NCBI RefSeq assembly: GCF_002929495.1
Contig: NZ_PJJJ01000033.1
Location: forward strand, 174,086 to 238,085
Direction of reading: 5' to 3'
DNA from: Cryobacterium sp. Y82
GTDB lineage: Bacteria; Actinomycetota; Actinomycetes; Actinomycetales; Microbacteriaceae
DNA: 64,000 nucleotides
Shown here piece after piece: positions 15,366 through 25,503 of this stretch. The notes below the pieces were generated by a model. It was not told the DNA's origin. It did not search any database and was given only the letters and a program-made list of their open reading frames with translations. Made by a program: the position numbers and the translations under genes. Each line of letters begins with the position of its first letter. The stretch's first letter is position 1.

Positions 15366-16970
15366 ATGAGTATCGTCACCTCCGAACTGGCCCGCCGCAC
15401 CGTGATCACCCCCTCGGCAGCCGCGATCGACGACTCGGGGCAGGCCCGTACCTACGAGGTGCGCACCTTTGGCTGCCAGATGAACGTGCACGACTCCGAG
15501 CGACTCAGCGGCTCGCTCGAAGCGGCCGGGTACGTCTCCGCGAACGGTGGCGAGGCTGACATAGTCGTGATCAATACGTGTGCGGTGCGTGAGAACGCCG
15601 ACAACAAGCTTTACGGCAACCTTGGCTACCTCGCCTCGGTCAAGCGTAAGCACGCCGGCATGCAGATCGCTGTTGGCGGCTGCCTGGCCCAAAAAGACAA
15701 GACCACAATCCTCGAGAAGGCACCGTGGGTCGACGTTGTCTTTGGCACCCACAACATGGGTTCTCTTCCCAGCCTGCTCGAACGAGCGCGGCACAACGGG
15801 GAGGCCCAACTCGAAATTCTCGAATCTCTTGAGACCTTTCCCTCGACCCTTCCCACAAAACGCGACTCCAGCTACAGCGGTTGGGTGTCCATTTCGGTCG
15901 GCTGCAACAACACCTGCACGTTCTGCATCGTTCCCGCCCTGCGTGGCAAAGAGAAAGACCGTCGTCCGGGCGAGATTCTTGCCGAAATTCAGTCGCTCGT
16001 CGACGACGGCGCCATCGAGGTCACCCTTCTGGGGCAGAACGTCAACTCCTACGGGGTTGAGTTCGGCGACCGCCTTGCCTTTGGGAAGCTGCTGCGCGCG
16101 GCCGGTAATATCGAGGGGCTCGAGCGCATCCGCTTCACCAGCCCGCACCCCGCTGCTTTCACGGACGACGTCATCGACGCCATGGCCGAAACGCCCGCCG
16201 TCATGCCGCAGCTGCACATGCCGCTGCAGTCCGGATCCGATCGCATTCTCAAATCGATGCGGCGCTCCTACCGTGGAGCGAAATTCCTTGGCATCCTCGA
16301 TCGGGTGCGCGCCCAGATGCCCAACGCCGCCATCAGTACTGACATCATCGTCGGCTTCCCCGGCGAAACCGAAGAAGACTTTCAGGAGACCCTGCGGGTC
16401 GTCGAGCTCGCTCGGTTCGCGACGGCGTTCACTTTTCAGTACTCGATTCGTCCTGGAACCCCGGCTGCGACCATGCCCGACCAGGTTCCCAAGGCCATCG
16501 TGCAGGACCGCTACGAGCGACTCGCGGCTGTGCAAGAGCGCATTTCCCTCGAGGAGAACCAAAAAATGATCGGCCGTGAGGTGGAACTGCTCGTCGCCAA
16601 CGGCGGACGGAAAGACAGTGATACCCATCGTCTGAGCGGGCGCGCTCCCGATAGTCGTCTCGTGCACTTCGATGTGCCGGCCGGTTCGGCCCGCCCTCGT
16701 CCCGGAGATATGGTCACCGTCGTCGTCACCCAGGCAGCGCCGTTCCACCTCATCGCCGACTCGACCGACGGGGCGCCACTGCGCATCCGCTCGACCCGGG
16801 CTGGGGCTGCATGGGACCGTTTGGAAGCTGATTCCTGCGCAGTGCCCACCCATGGTGGTGGGACCGGCGGCGCTGGACCGGTTTCTCTGGGCCTGCCGAC
16901 CATCGGTCTGCGGCTTGAGAGCGGCTCCACCACGATTCCCATCTACAACGTGAACGACGACGAGCGCTAG
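15366..16970 (+). CDS. miaB: tRNA-2-methylthio-N6-dimethylallyladenosine synthase
   Basis: A radical-SAM methylthiotransferase modifying A37 of tRNAs after MiaA. The N-terminal UPF0004 domain has the three auxiliary-cluster cysteines C37 (FGCQMN), C72 (NTCAVRENA) and C106 (GGCLAQK). The radical-SAM motif CNNTCTFC gives C180, C184 and C187. A TRAM RNA-binding domain follows near residues 395-470. At 534 residues it is longer than most MiaB (about 440-510) because of a C-terminal tail of about 60 residues (from [17 protein letters not shown]). miaA starts 4 nt downstream, so the two act and are made together. Confidence 0.97.
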   Translation: MSIVTSELARRTVITPSAAAIDDSGQARTYEVRTFGCQMNVHDSERLSGSLEAAGYVSANGGEADIVVINTCAVRENADNKLYGNLGYLASVKRKHAGMQIAVGGCLAQKDKTTILEKAPWVDVVFGTHNMGSLPSLLERARHNGEAQLEILESLETFPSTLPTKRDSSYSGWVSISVGCNNTCTFCIVPALRGKEKDRRPGEILAEIQSLVDDGAIEVTLLGQNVNSYGVEFGDRLAFGKLLRAAGNIEGLERIRFTSPHPAAFTDDVIDAMAETPAVMPQLHMPLQSGSDRILKSMRRSYRGAKFLGILDRVRAQMPNAAISTDIIVGFPGETEEDFQETLRVVELARFATAFTFQYSIRPGTPAATMPDQVPKAIVQDRYERLAAVQERISLEENQKMIGREVELLVANGGRKDSDTHRLSGRAPDSRLVHFDVPAGSARPRPGDMVTVVVTQAAPFHLIADSTDGAPLRIRSTRAGAAWDRLEADSCAVPTHGGGTGGAGPVSLGLPTIGLRLESGSTTIPIYNVNDDER

Positions 16971-16974
16971 GAGC

Positions 16975-17949
16975 TTGTCGTCTGCACCGGCGGTGACAGC
17001 TGAACCAGCGGTACTGATCGCAATCATCGGCTCGACCGGTACCGGCAAGTCTGAGTTGTCTCTCGACCTCGCCGAACGCATGCTAGAGCGCGGTCAGCCG
17101 GCCGAAATCGTCAACGCTGATGCCATGCAGCTCTACCGCGGCATGGACATCGGCACGGCCAAATTGTCGCAGCCCGAGCGTCGCGGCATTCCGCACCACC
17201 TGCTCGACGTGCTCGACGTGACGGGCGAGGCCACCGTCAGCAACTACCAAACGGATGCCCGCAGGGCCATCGTCGAGATCGTCGCGCGCGGGGCAGTACC
17301 GATCCTGGTCGGCGGCTCTGGACTCTACGTCTCCTCGGTCGTCTTTGACTTTCAGTTTCCCGGCACTGATCCAGTGTTGCGGGCGCGCCTCGAAGCCGAA
17401 CTATTGGAGCGCGGACCCGGCCTCATGTATACCCGCCTGCAAGCTGTCGACCCGCAGGCCGCTTTGCGGATCGGCCCGAGCAACGGTCGCCGTCTGGTGC
17501 GCGCTTTGGAGATCGTCGAACTGACCGGTGCGCCGCACCTGGCTGCCCTACCCGAGGAGCTGGTGTACTGGCAGCCCAGCGTGCTGCTGGGCCTGCGGAC
17601 CCCGCGCGAGCAACTTACCCCTCGGCTCGATGCACGGGTAGAGCGGATGTGGACGGCCGGCATCGTCGACGAAGCACGTGGCCTGCTGTCGGTCGGCATC
17701 GAGAGGGGGGTCACGGCGAGCCGTGCGATTGGCTATGCTCAGGCCCTCGGCCAGGTGCACGGCACGCTCAGCCAGGCCGACGCGATCGAAGCCACCCAAC
17801 AGCTGACGCGCCGTTACGCTCGCCGGCAGGTGAGCTGGTTTAAACGCTACGCGCACACGCACTGGATGGAGTCCGATTCGTCCGACCGGGTCAACGAGGC
17901 CCTCGCGCATATCGATCGGGGCAGCGCACTTTCAGCACCGACAGCGTGA
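16975..17949 (+). CDS. miaA: tRNA dimethylallyltransferase
   Basis: A 324-residue enzyme that transfers the dimethylallyl group to A37 of tRNA, the step preceding MiaB. It has the P-loop [17 protein letters not shown] near the N-terminus, the [17 protein letters not shown] motif and [18 protein letters not shown]. The start is uncertain: TTG at 16975 is only 1 nt from AGGAG in the miaB stop region, while GTG at 16993 has no ribosome-binding site at normal distance. I keep the TTG. Coupling with miaB is common in actinobacteria. The product is cytoplasmic. Confidence 0.95.
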   Translation: MSSAPAVTAEPAVLIAIIGSTGTGKSELSLDLAERMLERGQPAEIVNADAMQLYRGMDIGTAKLSQPERRGIPHHLLDVLDVTGEATVSNYQTDARRAIVEIVARGAVPILVGGSGLYVSSVVFDFQFPGTDPVLRARLEAELLERGPGLMYTRLQAVDPQAALRIGPSNGRRLVRALEIVELTGAPHLAALPEELVYWQPSVLLGLRTPREQLTPRLDARVERMWTAGIVDEARGLLSVGIERGVTASRAIGYAQALGQVHGTLSQADAIEATQQLTRRYARRQVSWFKRYAHTHWMESDSSDRVNEALAHIDRGSALSAPTA

Positions 17950-17982
17950 GCCGGTTCGGGAAGGTACCCAGCGGTCGCCCCG

Positions 17983-17988
17983 TAAACT
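17983..17988 (+). promoter_or_regulatory. putative leaderless -10 box of dapF
   Basis: TAAACT ends 6 nt before the ATG at 17995; the spacer AACAGC has no Shine-Dalgarno. The arrangement matches that of TrmH at 42608. Confidence 0.52.
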
Positions 17989-17994
17989 AACAGC

Positions 17995-18876
17995 ATGGGT
18001 ATTACGTTGAATTTCACCAAGGGCCAGGGCACGGGCAACGACTTCGTGCTGTTCGCTGATCCCGACGGCACGACGGAGCTTACCCCGGCGCAGATTCGCG
18101 CCGTGTGCGACCGCAGGTTCGGCGTTGGCGCCGACGGCGTCATCCGCGCGGTACGCAGTAAGAATCTGCCAGACGGCGCGGCCGCCCTCGCGGAGGACGA
18201 CGCTGCCGAGTGGTTTATGGATTATTGGAACGCCGACGGGACCGTCTCGGAAATGTGCGGGAACGGCATCCGGGTCTACGCCAAATTCCTCATTGAGAAC
18301 AATTTCGCCGAACTGCTGCCCGGCGCTACCCTCACGATCGGCACCCGCGGTGGCGTGCGCGACGTGCAGCGCAACGCGTCTGGTTTTCAGGTTGACCTCG
18401 GTCGGTGGAAGCTCGACGGTACCGAACCGCTCGTGCGCACCAAGAACCTGTCGGTAGCGCGCCCCGGCCTTGGCATCAACGTCGGCAACCCGCACGCGGT
18501 TGTCGCCCTCGCCGACGACGACGAACTCGCTGCAGCCGATCTCACCTTTATTCCGCAGCTGGATCCCGAACCTGCTGACGGGGTGAACATCGAATTCGTG
18601 GTGCCGAACGACCCCCTGGTCGTCAACGGCGTCGGGCGGTTTCGCATGCGCGTGCATGAACGCGGCAGCGGGGAGACTCTGTCCTGCGGCACGGGTGCGG
18701 TCGCGGCGGCCCTGGCCACGCGGCATTGGGCCGGTAAGTCGGCGCCGCACCAGTGGCGGGTAGAGGTGCCCGGTGGGGTACTGGGGGTGCGGATGTTTCC
18801 GGCGGAAGACGGGGAACACGTGTCGCTGTCGGGGCCAGCGGAACTTGTCTTCGACGGGGTCTTGAACCTGGGTTAG
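17995..18876 (+). CDS. dapF: diaminopimelate epimerase
   Basis: A 293-residue cofactor-free epimerase converting LL- to meso-diaminopimelate for lysine and peptidoglycan. The two catalytic cysteines are C88 in [12 protein letters not shown] and C231 in [13 protein letters not shown]. The first residues ([14 protein letters not shown]) match the family substrate-binding region. The ATG follows a TAAACT box by 6 nt. The stop overlaps by a few nucleotides the stop of the convergent methyltransferase gene, leaving no room for a separate terminator. It completes, with dapA and dapB, the diaminopimelate genes visible in the window. Confidence 0.97.
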   Translation: MGITLNFTKGQGTGNDFVLFADPDGTTELTPAQIRAVCDRRFGVGADGVIRAVRSKNLPDGAAALAEDDAAEWFMDYWNADGTVSEMCGNGIRVYAKFLIENNFAELLPGATLTIGTRGGVRDVQRNASGFQVDLGRWKLDGTEPLVRTKNLSVARPGLGINVGNPHAVVALADDDELAAADLTFIPQLDPEPADGVNIEFVVPNDPLVVNGVGRFRMRVHERGSGETLSCGTGAVAAALATRHWAGKSAPHQWRVEVPGGVLGVRMFPAEDGEHVSLSGPAELVFDGVLNLG

Positions 18877-19481
18877 TCCCGGTGCACTTGGAGCACTCGG
18901 AAGCCCTTGCTGATGGCCTCGCGGGTGGTTTCGAAGTGGGACGGGAGTTCGGCCGCGAGCCAACGCTGGAGCGAGTCCGAGCCGAGGTTGCGCTGGATGA
19001 CGAGCCAGGCATCCGCTTCCGGTTCGAGGCGAGGCAGCCAGGTCTGCATGAGCCCGTGCAGTTCGTCCTTGCCGACGCGAATGGGCGGGTTCGACCAGAT
19101 CGTACGAAACGATACGTCCGTTGGCACGTCGGCGGCGAGCACGGCTTTGACGTTCGTCAGGCCAAGGGTGGCCGCGTTGGTGCGCACGAGATCGAGGGCA
19201 CGCTCGTTGACGTCGACGGCCCAGATGGTTGCAGCGGGGGAAGCGAGCGCGAGGTGCAGCGCGATGGGTCCCCAGCCGCAGCCAAGATCGAGAAAATGGC
19301 CAGTCAATGGTGGCTCGGGGGCGTACTTGAGTAAGACCTCGGTGCCGGTGTCAATGTGCGCAGGGCTGAACACCGAATTGGCTGTCGTCAAAAGCCGATC
19401 TTGGCCGTGCAATTGCACGGTGATCTGGCGCGTTTTCAGTGCGGTGCCGGGCGCCGGAGAAAAATAGTGGTCGGACGACAT
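18873..19481 (-). CDS. class I SAM-dependent methyltransferase (RsmC/MTS type)
   Basis: A 202-residue methyltransferase of the small-domain (MTS) type found in RsmC/RlmG rRNA guanine-N2 methyltransferases. Motif I appears as [17 protein letters not shown], and the catalytic NPP motif as [15 protein letters not shown], the signature of amino-methylating enzymes. The ATG at 19481 is chosen because AAAGG lies 7 nt upstream; a TTG 15 nt further out lacks support. It is shorter than E. coli RsmC and holds only the catalytic domain. The target (rRNA nucleotide) is not determinable. It is convergent with dapF and divergent from hflX with 39 nt between starts. Confidence 0.88.
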   Translation of the reverse strand: MSSDHYFSPAPGTALKTRQITVQLHGQDRLLTTANSVFSPAHIDTGTEVLLKYAPEPPLTGHFLDLGCGWGPIALHLALASPAATIWAVDVNERALDLVRTNAATLGLTNVKAVLAADVPTDVSFRTIWSNPPIRVGKDELHGLMQTWLPRLEPEADAWLVIQRNLGSDSLQRWLAAELPSHFETTREAISKGFRVLQVHRD

Positions 19482-19507
19482 AAGGGAACCTTTCAACTTC
19501 GTTCAAC

Positions 19508-19513
19508 TAAGGT
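19508..19513 (+). promoter_or_regulatory. putative leaderless -10 box of hflX
   Basis: TAAGGT ends 7 nt before the ATG at 19521. The short divergent spacer to the methyltransferase gene (39 nt) leaves room for only compact promoters. Confidence 0.42.
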
Positions 19514-19520
19514 TAATGGG

Positions 19521-21098
19521 ATGAATGATCCAACGGCGCCCTCGGGCAACGACACGGTAGAAAACCCAGGCGCAGAATCCCTCGACGCAGACGACGTTGT
19601 GGCGAGAGTGCTGGCCAGCGCCGACAGCAAAGCTGCCGGGTACTCCCTGTTCCGGAGCGGGTCAGCCCAGGCCCTCCAAGCACAGACCTTGGGCGAGTAC
19701 GACGGCAGCGACCACGACGGTGACCAGTCCGAACGGGCCGACCGCAACGCCCTGCGCCGCGTCGGTGGCCTGTCCACCGAGCTCGAAGACGTCACCGAGG
19801 TCGAATACCGCCAGATTCGTCTGGAAAACGTTGTACTGGTAGGCGTTTATACTCACGGCACCGTCGATGACGCGGAAAACTCCATGCGCGAACTCGCGGC
19901 CCTCGCAGAAACTGCAGGGGCGACCGTGCTCGACGGGTTGCTACAGCGCCGCGCTACCCCCGATCCGAGCACCTACCTCGGCAAGGGCAAGGCCCAGGAA
20001 GTCGCCGACATCGTGAAGGCGCTTGGCGCCGACACGGTTATTGCCGACACCGAACTCGCGCCGAGCCAGCGGCGTGCCCTCGAAGACGTGGTCAAGGTCA
20101 AGGTCATCGATCGTACAGCCGTGATCCTCGACATTTTCAGCCAGCATGCCAAGAGTCGCGAGGGTAAGGCGCAGGTTGAACTCGCGCAGATGGCCTACAT
20201 GCTGCCTCGCCTGCGTGGTTGGGGTGACTCGATGTCCCGCCAGGCCGGCGGTCAGGTCGGTGGCGCCGGAGCGGGAATGGGGTCGCGTGGCCCCGGTGAG
20301 ACCAAGATTGAACTTGACCGTCGCCGCATCCACACCCGGATGTCCAAACTGCGCAAGCAGATGGTCGAGATGAAGCCGGCCCGGGAGGCCAAACGCGCCA
20401 ACCGCAAGCGCAACGCCGTTCCGTCCGTCGCCATCGTTGGGTACACCAACGCGGGCAAGTCCAGCCTGCTCAACCGGATCACCAAGGCCGGGCTACTCGT
20501 TGAGAACTCCCTGTTCGCGACCCTCGACGCGACCGTGCGTAAGTCGACGACCACTGACGGACGCCTGTATACCCTCACCGACACGGTCGGCTTTGTGCGC
20601 AACCTGCCCCACCAACTGGTCGAAGCCTTCCGCTCCACCCTCGAAGAGGTCGCCGATGCCGACGTCATCGTGCACGTTGTTGACGGATCGCACCCCGATC
20701 CGGTTGCCCAGCTCGCCACGGTGCGCGACGTCATCTCCGAGGTCGGCGCCCGCGACATTCCCGAACTCGTCGTCTTTAATAAGAGCGACCTGATCAGCGA
20801 CGATGACCGGCTTGTTCTGCGTGGCCTTGAGCCGAAGGCGACGTTTGTGTCTGCCCGCACCGGTGAGGGCATCGAGACCGTGCTCGCCGCCGTGGCGCTG
20901 CTGCTTCCGACACCGCAGATCGAACTCGACCTGCTCATTCCCTACGACCGGGGTGACCTCGTCGCAGTTTTGCACGATCTGGGCCGCATCGAGACGACCG
21001 AATATGTGGAGACCGGCACCCATGTCACGGCGTTCGTCACCGCGGAGATTGAACCGCAGTTCGCGCCGTTCGTCATTCTGCCCGCAGTCTCCTCCTAG
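19521..21098 (+). CDS. hflX: GTPase HflX
   Basis: A 525-residue ribosome-associated GTPase that splits or rescues stalled ribosomes under stress. An acidic N-terminal extension (about 90 residues) precedes the HflX N-terminal domain (LDGLLQRRATPDPSTYLGKGK), a glycine-rich linker (GGQVGGAGAGMGSRGPGETKIE) and the G domain with P-loop GYTNAGKSSL, DTVGFVRNLPH and NKSD. The ATG at 19521 is preferred because the frame upstream lies within the divergent gene and carries no family sequence. HflX next to miaA/dapF/lexA is the usual actinobacterial order, though here 8 kb of other genes separate hflX from lexA. Confidence 0.96.
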   Translation: MNDPTAPSGNDTVENPGAESLDADDVVARVLASADSKAAGYSLFRSGSAQALQAQTLGEYDGSDHDGDQSERADRNALRRVGGLSTELEDVTEVEYRQIRLENVVLVGVYTHGTVDDAENSMRELAALAETAGATVLDGLLQRRATPDPSTYLGKGKAQEVADIVKALGADTVIADTELAPSQRRALEDVVKVKVIDRTAVILDIFSQHAKSREGKAQVELAQMAYMLPRLRGWGDSMSRQAGGQVGGAGAGMGSRGPGETKIELDRRRIHTRMSKLRKQMVEMKPAREAKRANRKRNAVPSVAIVGYTNAGKSSLLNRITKAGLLVENSLFATLDATVRKSTTTDGRLYTLTDTVGFVRNLPHQLVEAFRSTLEEVADADVIVHVVDGSHPDPVAQLATVRDVISEVGARDIPELVVFNKSDLISDDDRLVLRGLEPKATFVSARTGEGIETVLAAVALLLPTPQIELDLLIPYDRGDLVAVLHDLGRIETTEYVETGTHVTAFVTAEIEPQFAPFVILPAVSS

Positions 21099-21589
21099 GT
21101 CCGTGAGTCAGTAGCGGCACAGTTCAAAGCACCGATCGATTTCCCGGGTCGGGGGTGTTGGTCCGGGCAGCATACGTGTGCGCAATTCTGGTGTCCGTCC
21201 CCGCTACGGACCGCAAGCATGTTTCCCGCGACGTGCGTGAGGGTATTAAGCCGACGCTGGCGTGACGGAGCAACACCCGCACCGGTCTCCCTGTGGCTCG
21301 CTGTGCGACGACCTTCGATTGAACGCGACCGTATCGCCGCGCGTTGTTTGGTCGAGCATCACACGCACTGCCCTCGAGAGCGCCACGCGACCGCATCTCT
21401 TGTTTCGGGGCCGGCTGCACGTGCACGCGGTCACCCGCTGTTGCCACGCCGCTTAAAAATGACCCCTTCCGGGGACTACTGCGGCCCCCGCGAAATGAGT
21501 TATGGTCAAAATCTTGGGGAGATCTCATATATTCCGACGTGAGCGCACCCGAGAACCCGAAGAAAACCGGCCCTACCCGAGGATGACCG
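21099..21589. other. 491-nt intergenic region upstream of the GT2 gene
   Basis: No convincing gene is seen; the short open frames have Arg/Pro-rich, non-conserved products. The last about 100 nt become AT-richer and hold TATATT (21528-21533), a possible -10 about 56 nt before the GT2 start, and a small hairpin CCCCTTCCGGGG near 21463-21474. The unusual length for this compact window suggests regulation of the exopolysaccharide-like genes or an old insertion. Confidence 0.4.
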
Positions 21590-23920
21590 ATGTCAATGAA
21601 AACCGCAGCTTCGCCTGCCCGAAAACGCCAAATAGGTGCTGAACGCACCACCCAGCCACTGCCCACGGTTCACGAACGACCCAGTGACTCGAAGATCACC
21701 TGGGGTCGTCTGGCCATCATCGCCACGGTGGTGTCGTGGCTGGGCTATCTGATCTACACTGTCATGCGTGAGTTCCTCAATAACGGAACCGAAAGCTTCC
21801 GCTTCACAACCGAGGCAATCTCCTACCTCATCGTCGTTACGTTTCTGACCTTCTCTGCGCTGATGTACCTCGTGGCCAGGCAGGGGGCGTTGCAGCGATT
21901 CCGTGACCACGTGCGCGTTCCGAGGGCCGAACTTGACAGCCATTTCGCAAGGCGCCACGGGCCGATGACGGTGCTGGTACCGTCCTACAGCGAGGAACCC
22001 GGGGTTGTTCGGGCCACCCTCTGGTCGGCGGCTTTGCAGGAGTATCCGGCCTTGCGCGTCGTTCTCCTGCTCGACGACCCGCCACATCCCACCGATCCCG
22101 CGACTGCGGGGCGGCTCGCCGAATCCCGGGCAATCGCCCAGGGCATTGCCGAGGCACTGGCCGAACCGCACGCGCGCTTCAGTGCTGACTTCCCCGACCA
22201 TGAACTTGAATTGGCGGAGAACGGGACGGTGAGCGAGAACGCCGTTCGCGAACTGGCGCGCGACTACCTCTGGGCGTCGGCCTGGTTGCGCCGGATGGCC
22301 GACGAGGAAGAGGTGTCCGACCATGTCGATATTTTCTTCGTCGAGCAGGTTCTAGCAGGCCTGGCCGGCGAGCTCGCCCTGACCGCAGATGCGCTCACCG
22401 CCGCCGCCGACGAACACGCGGCACCTATTCCCCAGCGAATGCTCGAGCTGAAGCGCCGCCTCGTCTGGACCTTCTCGGCGGAGTTGGACACATTTGAGCG
22501 CAAGCTCTACGCGTCACTGTCGCATGACGCCAACAAGGCCATGAACCTCAACGCCTACATCGGGCTGATGGGCGGACGATTCCGCCGCGACGATGGTCCA
22601 GACGGTGCCATCCTTCGTCCAGTCGCGGCGACGGAGGATGCCGACGTCGTCGTTCCGGACGCTGATTATCTCCTGACCCTGGACGCGGACTCGCTGCTCT
22701 TGCGCGACTACTGTTTGCGCCTGGTTTATTTCCTTGAACAGCCCGACAACGCCCGCGTCGCCGTTACCCAGACCCCGTATTCGTCTTTTCGGGGCGCGCC
22801 GACCCGGATTGAGCGCCTTGCCGGGGCGACCACCGACATCCAGCACATCCTGCACCAGGGGATGTCCTACTACGGAGCAACATTTTGGGTAGGTGCGAAC
22901 GCGGTCATCCGAAAGCGTGCCCTGGAAGACATTGTTGAGGTTGAAAACGTTGGCGGCTTCGAGGTCCGGCGCTACGTCCAGGACCGCACCGTCATCGAGG
23001 ACACGGAGTCGAGTATCGACCTCGGCACTCACGGCTGGACGCTGATGAACTATCCGGAGCGGCTCAGCTACAGCGCCACCCCGCCGGATTTTGGTTCCCT
23101 CATCGTGCAGCGCCGCCGCTGGGCGAACGGCGGGCTGCTCATCCTGCCCAAACTCTGGCGGCAGCTGCGCGAGCGGAAGCGCAACGGCCACCCGATAAGC
23201 ATGTTGGAGCTGTTCCTGCGGGCCAACTACATGGCCTCCATCGCCTGGGCGAGTTTCGGCCTCATGTTCCTGCTGGTCTACCCCTACGACAGCCGACTCC
23301 TCAGCCCCGTCGTCGTCTTGGCCGCGTTGCCGTATTTTCTCGCCATGGGCAGTGACCTGCGGTACTGCGGTTACCGATTCAGCGATATTTTTCGGATCTA
23401 CGGCTTCAACCTGGTCCTGTTGCCGGTCAACGTGGCGGGCGTGTTGAAGTCGCTCGAGCAGGCAGTCACGGGCAGGAAAATCCCATTTGCGCGCACGCCC
23501 AAGGTGAGGAACCGTACGGCCGCGCCGCTGTTGTTCGTGGTCGCACCATACCTGATCGTGGCATTCTCCGCCCTGACCCTTTGGCGTGACGTGTTGGCTC
23601 AGAACTGGGGCAACGCTGCATTCGCGGCCTTCAATGGCCTGTTGGCGACCACGGCCATCCTCGCGAATATCGGAATCTGGAGTTCCATCGTCGATGTGTG
23701 GCTGGGGCTCACCAAATGGCTGTACGTCGAGAGGCAGCCGCGTCGAGCCCGCTCCGCGCCGGCGCTGATTCACCCGATTCCGGTGCTCGACTGGCGAGCG
23801 GTCATCTACCACGGGCATGCCAGCGGGGATATCCCGGTGCCCGTGGGGCGGTCAAACGTTGCCCTGGCGCGGCAAGTCGGCGAAACCGCGCTTCAAAACG
23901 CAAACTGTGTGGCCCCATGA
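21590..23920 (+). CDS. processive family 2 glycosyltransferase (cellulose-synthase-like)
   Basis: A 776-residue membrane glycosyltransferase. Two N-terminal helices (about residues 42-62 and 76-98) precede a GT-A domain with the processive-enzyme motifs: a DD pair near residue 160 (LLLDDPPHP), D365-x-D367 (LTLDADSLL), the ED motif around D471 (IEDTESSIDLGTHGW) and Q507-R-R-R-W511. Four to six C-terminal helices follow (about 545-720). An insert of about 150 residues separates the DD and DxD motifs and includes a helical stretch (LKRRLVWTFSAELDTFERKL). The family synthesises beta-linked polysaccharides and extrudes them through its own channel. There is no PilZ domain. The next gene, a GH18-like protein, overlaps by 4 nt. 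The polymer is unknown. Confidence 0.9.
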   Translation: MSMKTAASPARKRQIGAERTTQPLPTVHERPSDSKITWGRLAIIATVVSWLGYLIYTVMREFLNNGTESFRFTTEAISYLIVVTFLTFSALMYLVARQGALQRFRDHVRVPRAELDSHFARRHGPMTVLVPSYSEEPGVVRATLWSAALQEYPALRVVLLLDDPPHPTDPATAGRLAESRAIAQGIAEALAEPHARFSADFPDHELELAENGTVSENAVRELARDYLWASAWLRRMADEEEVSDHVDIFFVEQVLAGLAGELALTADALTAAADEHAAPIPQRMLELKRRLVWTFSAELDTFERKLYASLSHDANKAMNLNAYIGLMGGRFRRDDGPDGAILRPVAATEDADVVVPDADYLLTLDADSLLLRDYCLRLVYFLEQPDNARVAVTQTPYSSFRGAPTRIERLAGATTDIQHILHQGMSYYGATFWVGANAVIRKRALEDIVEVENVGGFEVRRYVQDRTVIEDTESSIDLGTHGWTLMNYPERLSYSATPPDFGSLIVQRRRWANGGLLILPKLWRQLRERKRNGHPISMLELFLRANYMASIAWASFGLMFLLVYPYDSRLLSPVVVLAALPYFLAMGSDLRYCGYRFSDIFRIYGFNLVLLPVNVAGVLKSLEQAVTGRKIPFARTPKVRNRTAAPLLFVVAPYLIVAFSALTLWRDVLAQNWGNAAFAAFNGLLATTAILANIGIWSSIVDVWLGLTKWLYVERQPRRARSAPALIHPIPVLDWRAVIYHGHASGDIPVPVGRSNVALARQVGETALQNANCVAP

Positions 23921-25503
23921 CCGGCCCGGGTTCTGCCGCGCCTGCGTCACACCTCGAAATCCGTCGCCGGCTGTCCGCAGTGCGTGTCTTGCTGTCATTG
24001 CTGCTCATTGCTGCCTTGACCGGGGGAGGCTACCTGGGCTGGCAGCGATGGAGCGCTGCGCAGGCGGCTGAAGCAAACGATCCGTGGATCGCCGGCTACG
24101 TGGATGTCACGGCTACGCCAAGCTTTGCCTTCGAGGCACCTGCCTCGAAGGCCGGTCGGGACGTCGTGTTGTCTTTCATCGTTGCCGGGAAGGACGACCC
24201 TTGCGAGCCGAGCTGGGGAACGGCGTACACGCTGACCGAGGCGTCTGAGGCCCTTGACCTGGACCGAAGGCTGGCCCGGCTCGAACAGTTGGGTGGACAG
24301 ATTGTCGTTTCGTTTGGCGGTCTGCTCAACGATGAACTTGCGACCGGCTGCACCGACCCGGGGGCGTTGCGTGACGCCTACGCCGCGGTGGTCGACCGCT
24401 ACAGGGTGACGACCATCGATCTCGACCTCGAAGGAGAGAGTCTCACGAATACCGCGGCCGGTCACCGACGCGCCGAGGCAATCCGTAGCCTGCAGGCCCA
24501 ACGTCGCGAAGCGGGCACGGAACTGGCCGTCTGGCTCACTCTTCCAGTATCGCCCGCCGGACTGACGGAAGATGGCACCACTGCGGTCAGCCTGATGCTC
24601 TCGGCCGGGGTCGACCTGGCCGGGGTCAACCTGATGACGATGGACTACGGCAATAGCCGCGCCGTAGGCCAGAGTATGGCGGAGGCATCTATCCAGGCGC
24701 TCACTTCTGCGCACCGCCAGCTCGGCACTCTCTACTCGCGGGCCGGTACCGAGCTGAGCGCAGCGACGGTCTGGTCGAAGATCGGTGCTACCCCGATGAT
24801 CGGTCAAAACGATGTCACTGACGAGGTTTTCAGCCTGGACGACGCACGAAAGGTGAACGCGTTCGCACGGGAGATGAAGATCGGGCGGATGTCGCTCTGG
24901 TCATTGAATCGTGATGCACCGTGCGGTTCGAACTACGTCGACCTTAAACGGGTTTCCGACGCCTGCAGCGGAATCGATCAGGGCGATTTGAGGTTCGCCG
25001 AGCTGCTTGGCGACGGATTCATCGGGCGCCCGGAGGCGTCGGCGACCGCCGTGACGATGTCCGAGGCGCAGAAGGAAAACGTTGTCGACGACCCGGCGAC
25101 CAGCCCGTACGTGATCTGGTCAGAGGAGGGTTCTTTCCTCGAGGGCACCAAAGTTGTGTGGCACCGAAACGTCTACCAGGCAAAGTGGTGGACTCGTGGC
25201 GATCTGCCCGACAACCCGGTACTCAATGATTGGGAAACACCGTGGACGCTCGTTGGCCCGGTTTTGCCAGGCGAGAGGCCGTTCGAGGCGACGACCCTGC
25301 CCGCGGGAACCTACCCGGATTGGGCCGGACTGGCCGCGTACGAGAAGAGCGACCGTGTGCTCTTCGAGGGCGTGCCATACGAGTCAAAGTGGTGGAACCA
25401 GGGGGATAGTCCGGCGGCGGCGGCATCGGATCCTGACGGGTCACCGTGGATTCCGCTCACCGAAGACGATGTTATTCCGGTGCAGGACGGGCGGGTCGGA
25501 TAG
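23917..25503 (+). CDS. membrane-anchored GH18-like glycosidase with two carbohydrate-binding-like modules
   Basis: A 528-residue protein with a basic N-terminus and one membrane helix (about residues 26-45), so the rest faces outward. Residues 55-385 look like a GH18 chitinase-type barrel: strand VVSFGGLLND and the catalytic-type motif TIDLDLEGES with D168, D170 and E172 in D-x-D-x-E order, then GVNLMTMDYG and RMSLWSLNRD. Two similar C-terminal modules (about 396-447 and 466-517) share W/Y-rich patterns: RNVYQAKWWTRGDLP and GVPYESKWWNQGDSP, as in CBM5/12 chitin-binding modules. The ATG overlaps the GT2 stop (ATGA), so synthase and hydrolase are coupled. Possible roles are trimming or release of the polymer made by the GT2; a chitinase acting on external chitin is an alternative. 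Confidence 0.82.
   Translation: MTGPGSAAPASHLEIRRRLSAVRVLLSLLLIAALTGGGYLGWQRWSAAQAAEANDPWIAGYVDVTATPSFAFEAPASKAGRDVVLSFIVAGKDDPCEPSWGTAYTLTEASEALDLDRRLARLEQLGGQIVVSFGGLLNDELATGCTDPGALRDAYAAVVDRYRVTTIDLDLEGESLTNTAAGHRRAEAIRSLQAQRREAGTELAVWLTLPVSPAGLTEDGTTAVSLMLSAGVDLAGVNLMTMDYGNSRAVGQSMAEASIQALTSAHRQLGTLYSRAGTELSAATVWSKIGATPMIGQNDVTDEVFSLDDARKVNAFAREMKIGRMSLWSLNRDAPCGSNYVDLKRVSDACSGIDQGDLRFAELLGDGFIGRPEASATAVTMSEAQKENVVDDPATSPYVIWSEEGSFLEGTKVVWHRNVYQAKWWTRGDLPDNPVLNDWETPWTLVGPVLPGERPFEATTLPAGTYPDWAGLAAYEKSDRVLFEGVPYESKWWNQGDSPAAAASDPDGSPWIPLTEDDVIPVQDGRVG

Noticed and set aside
15330..17081. A 583-codon minus-strand frame opposite miaB.
   Set aside because: There are no conserved motifs; miaB with all six cluster cysteines occupies the plus strand.
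21219..21542. A 107-codon plus-strand gene between hflX and the GT2 gene.
   Set aside because: The product is Arg/Pro/His-rich with no motif, and it has no ribosome-binding site or coding-like third-position pattern.
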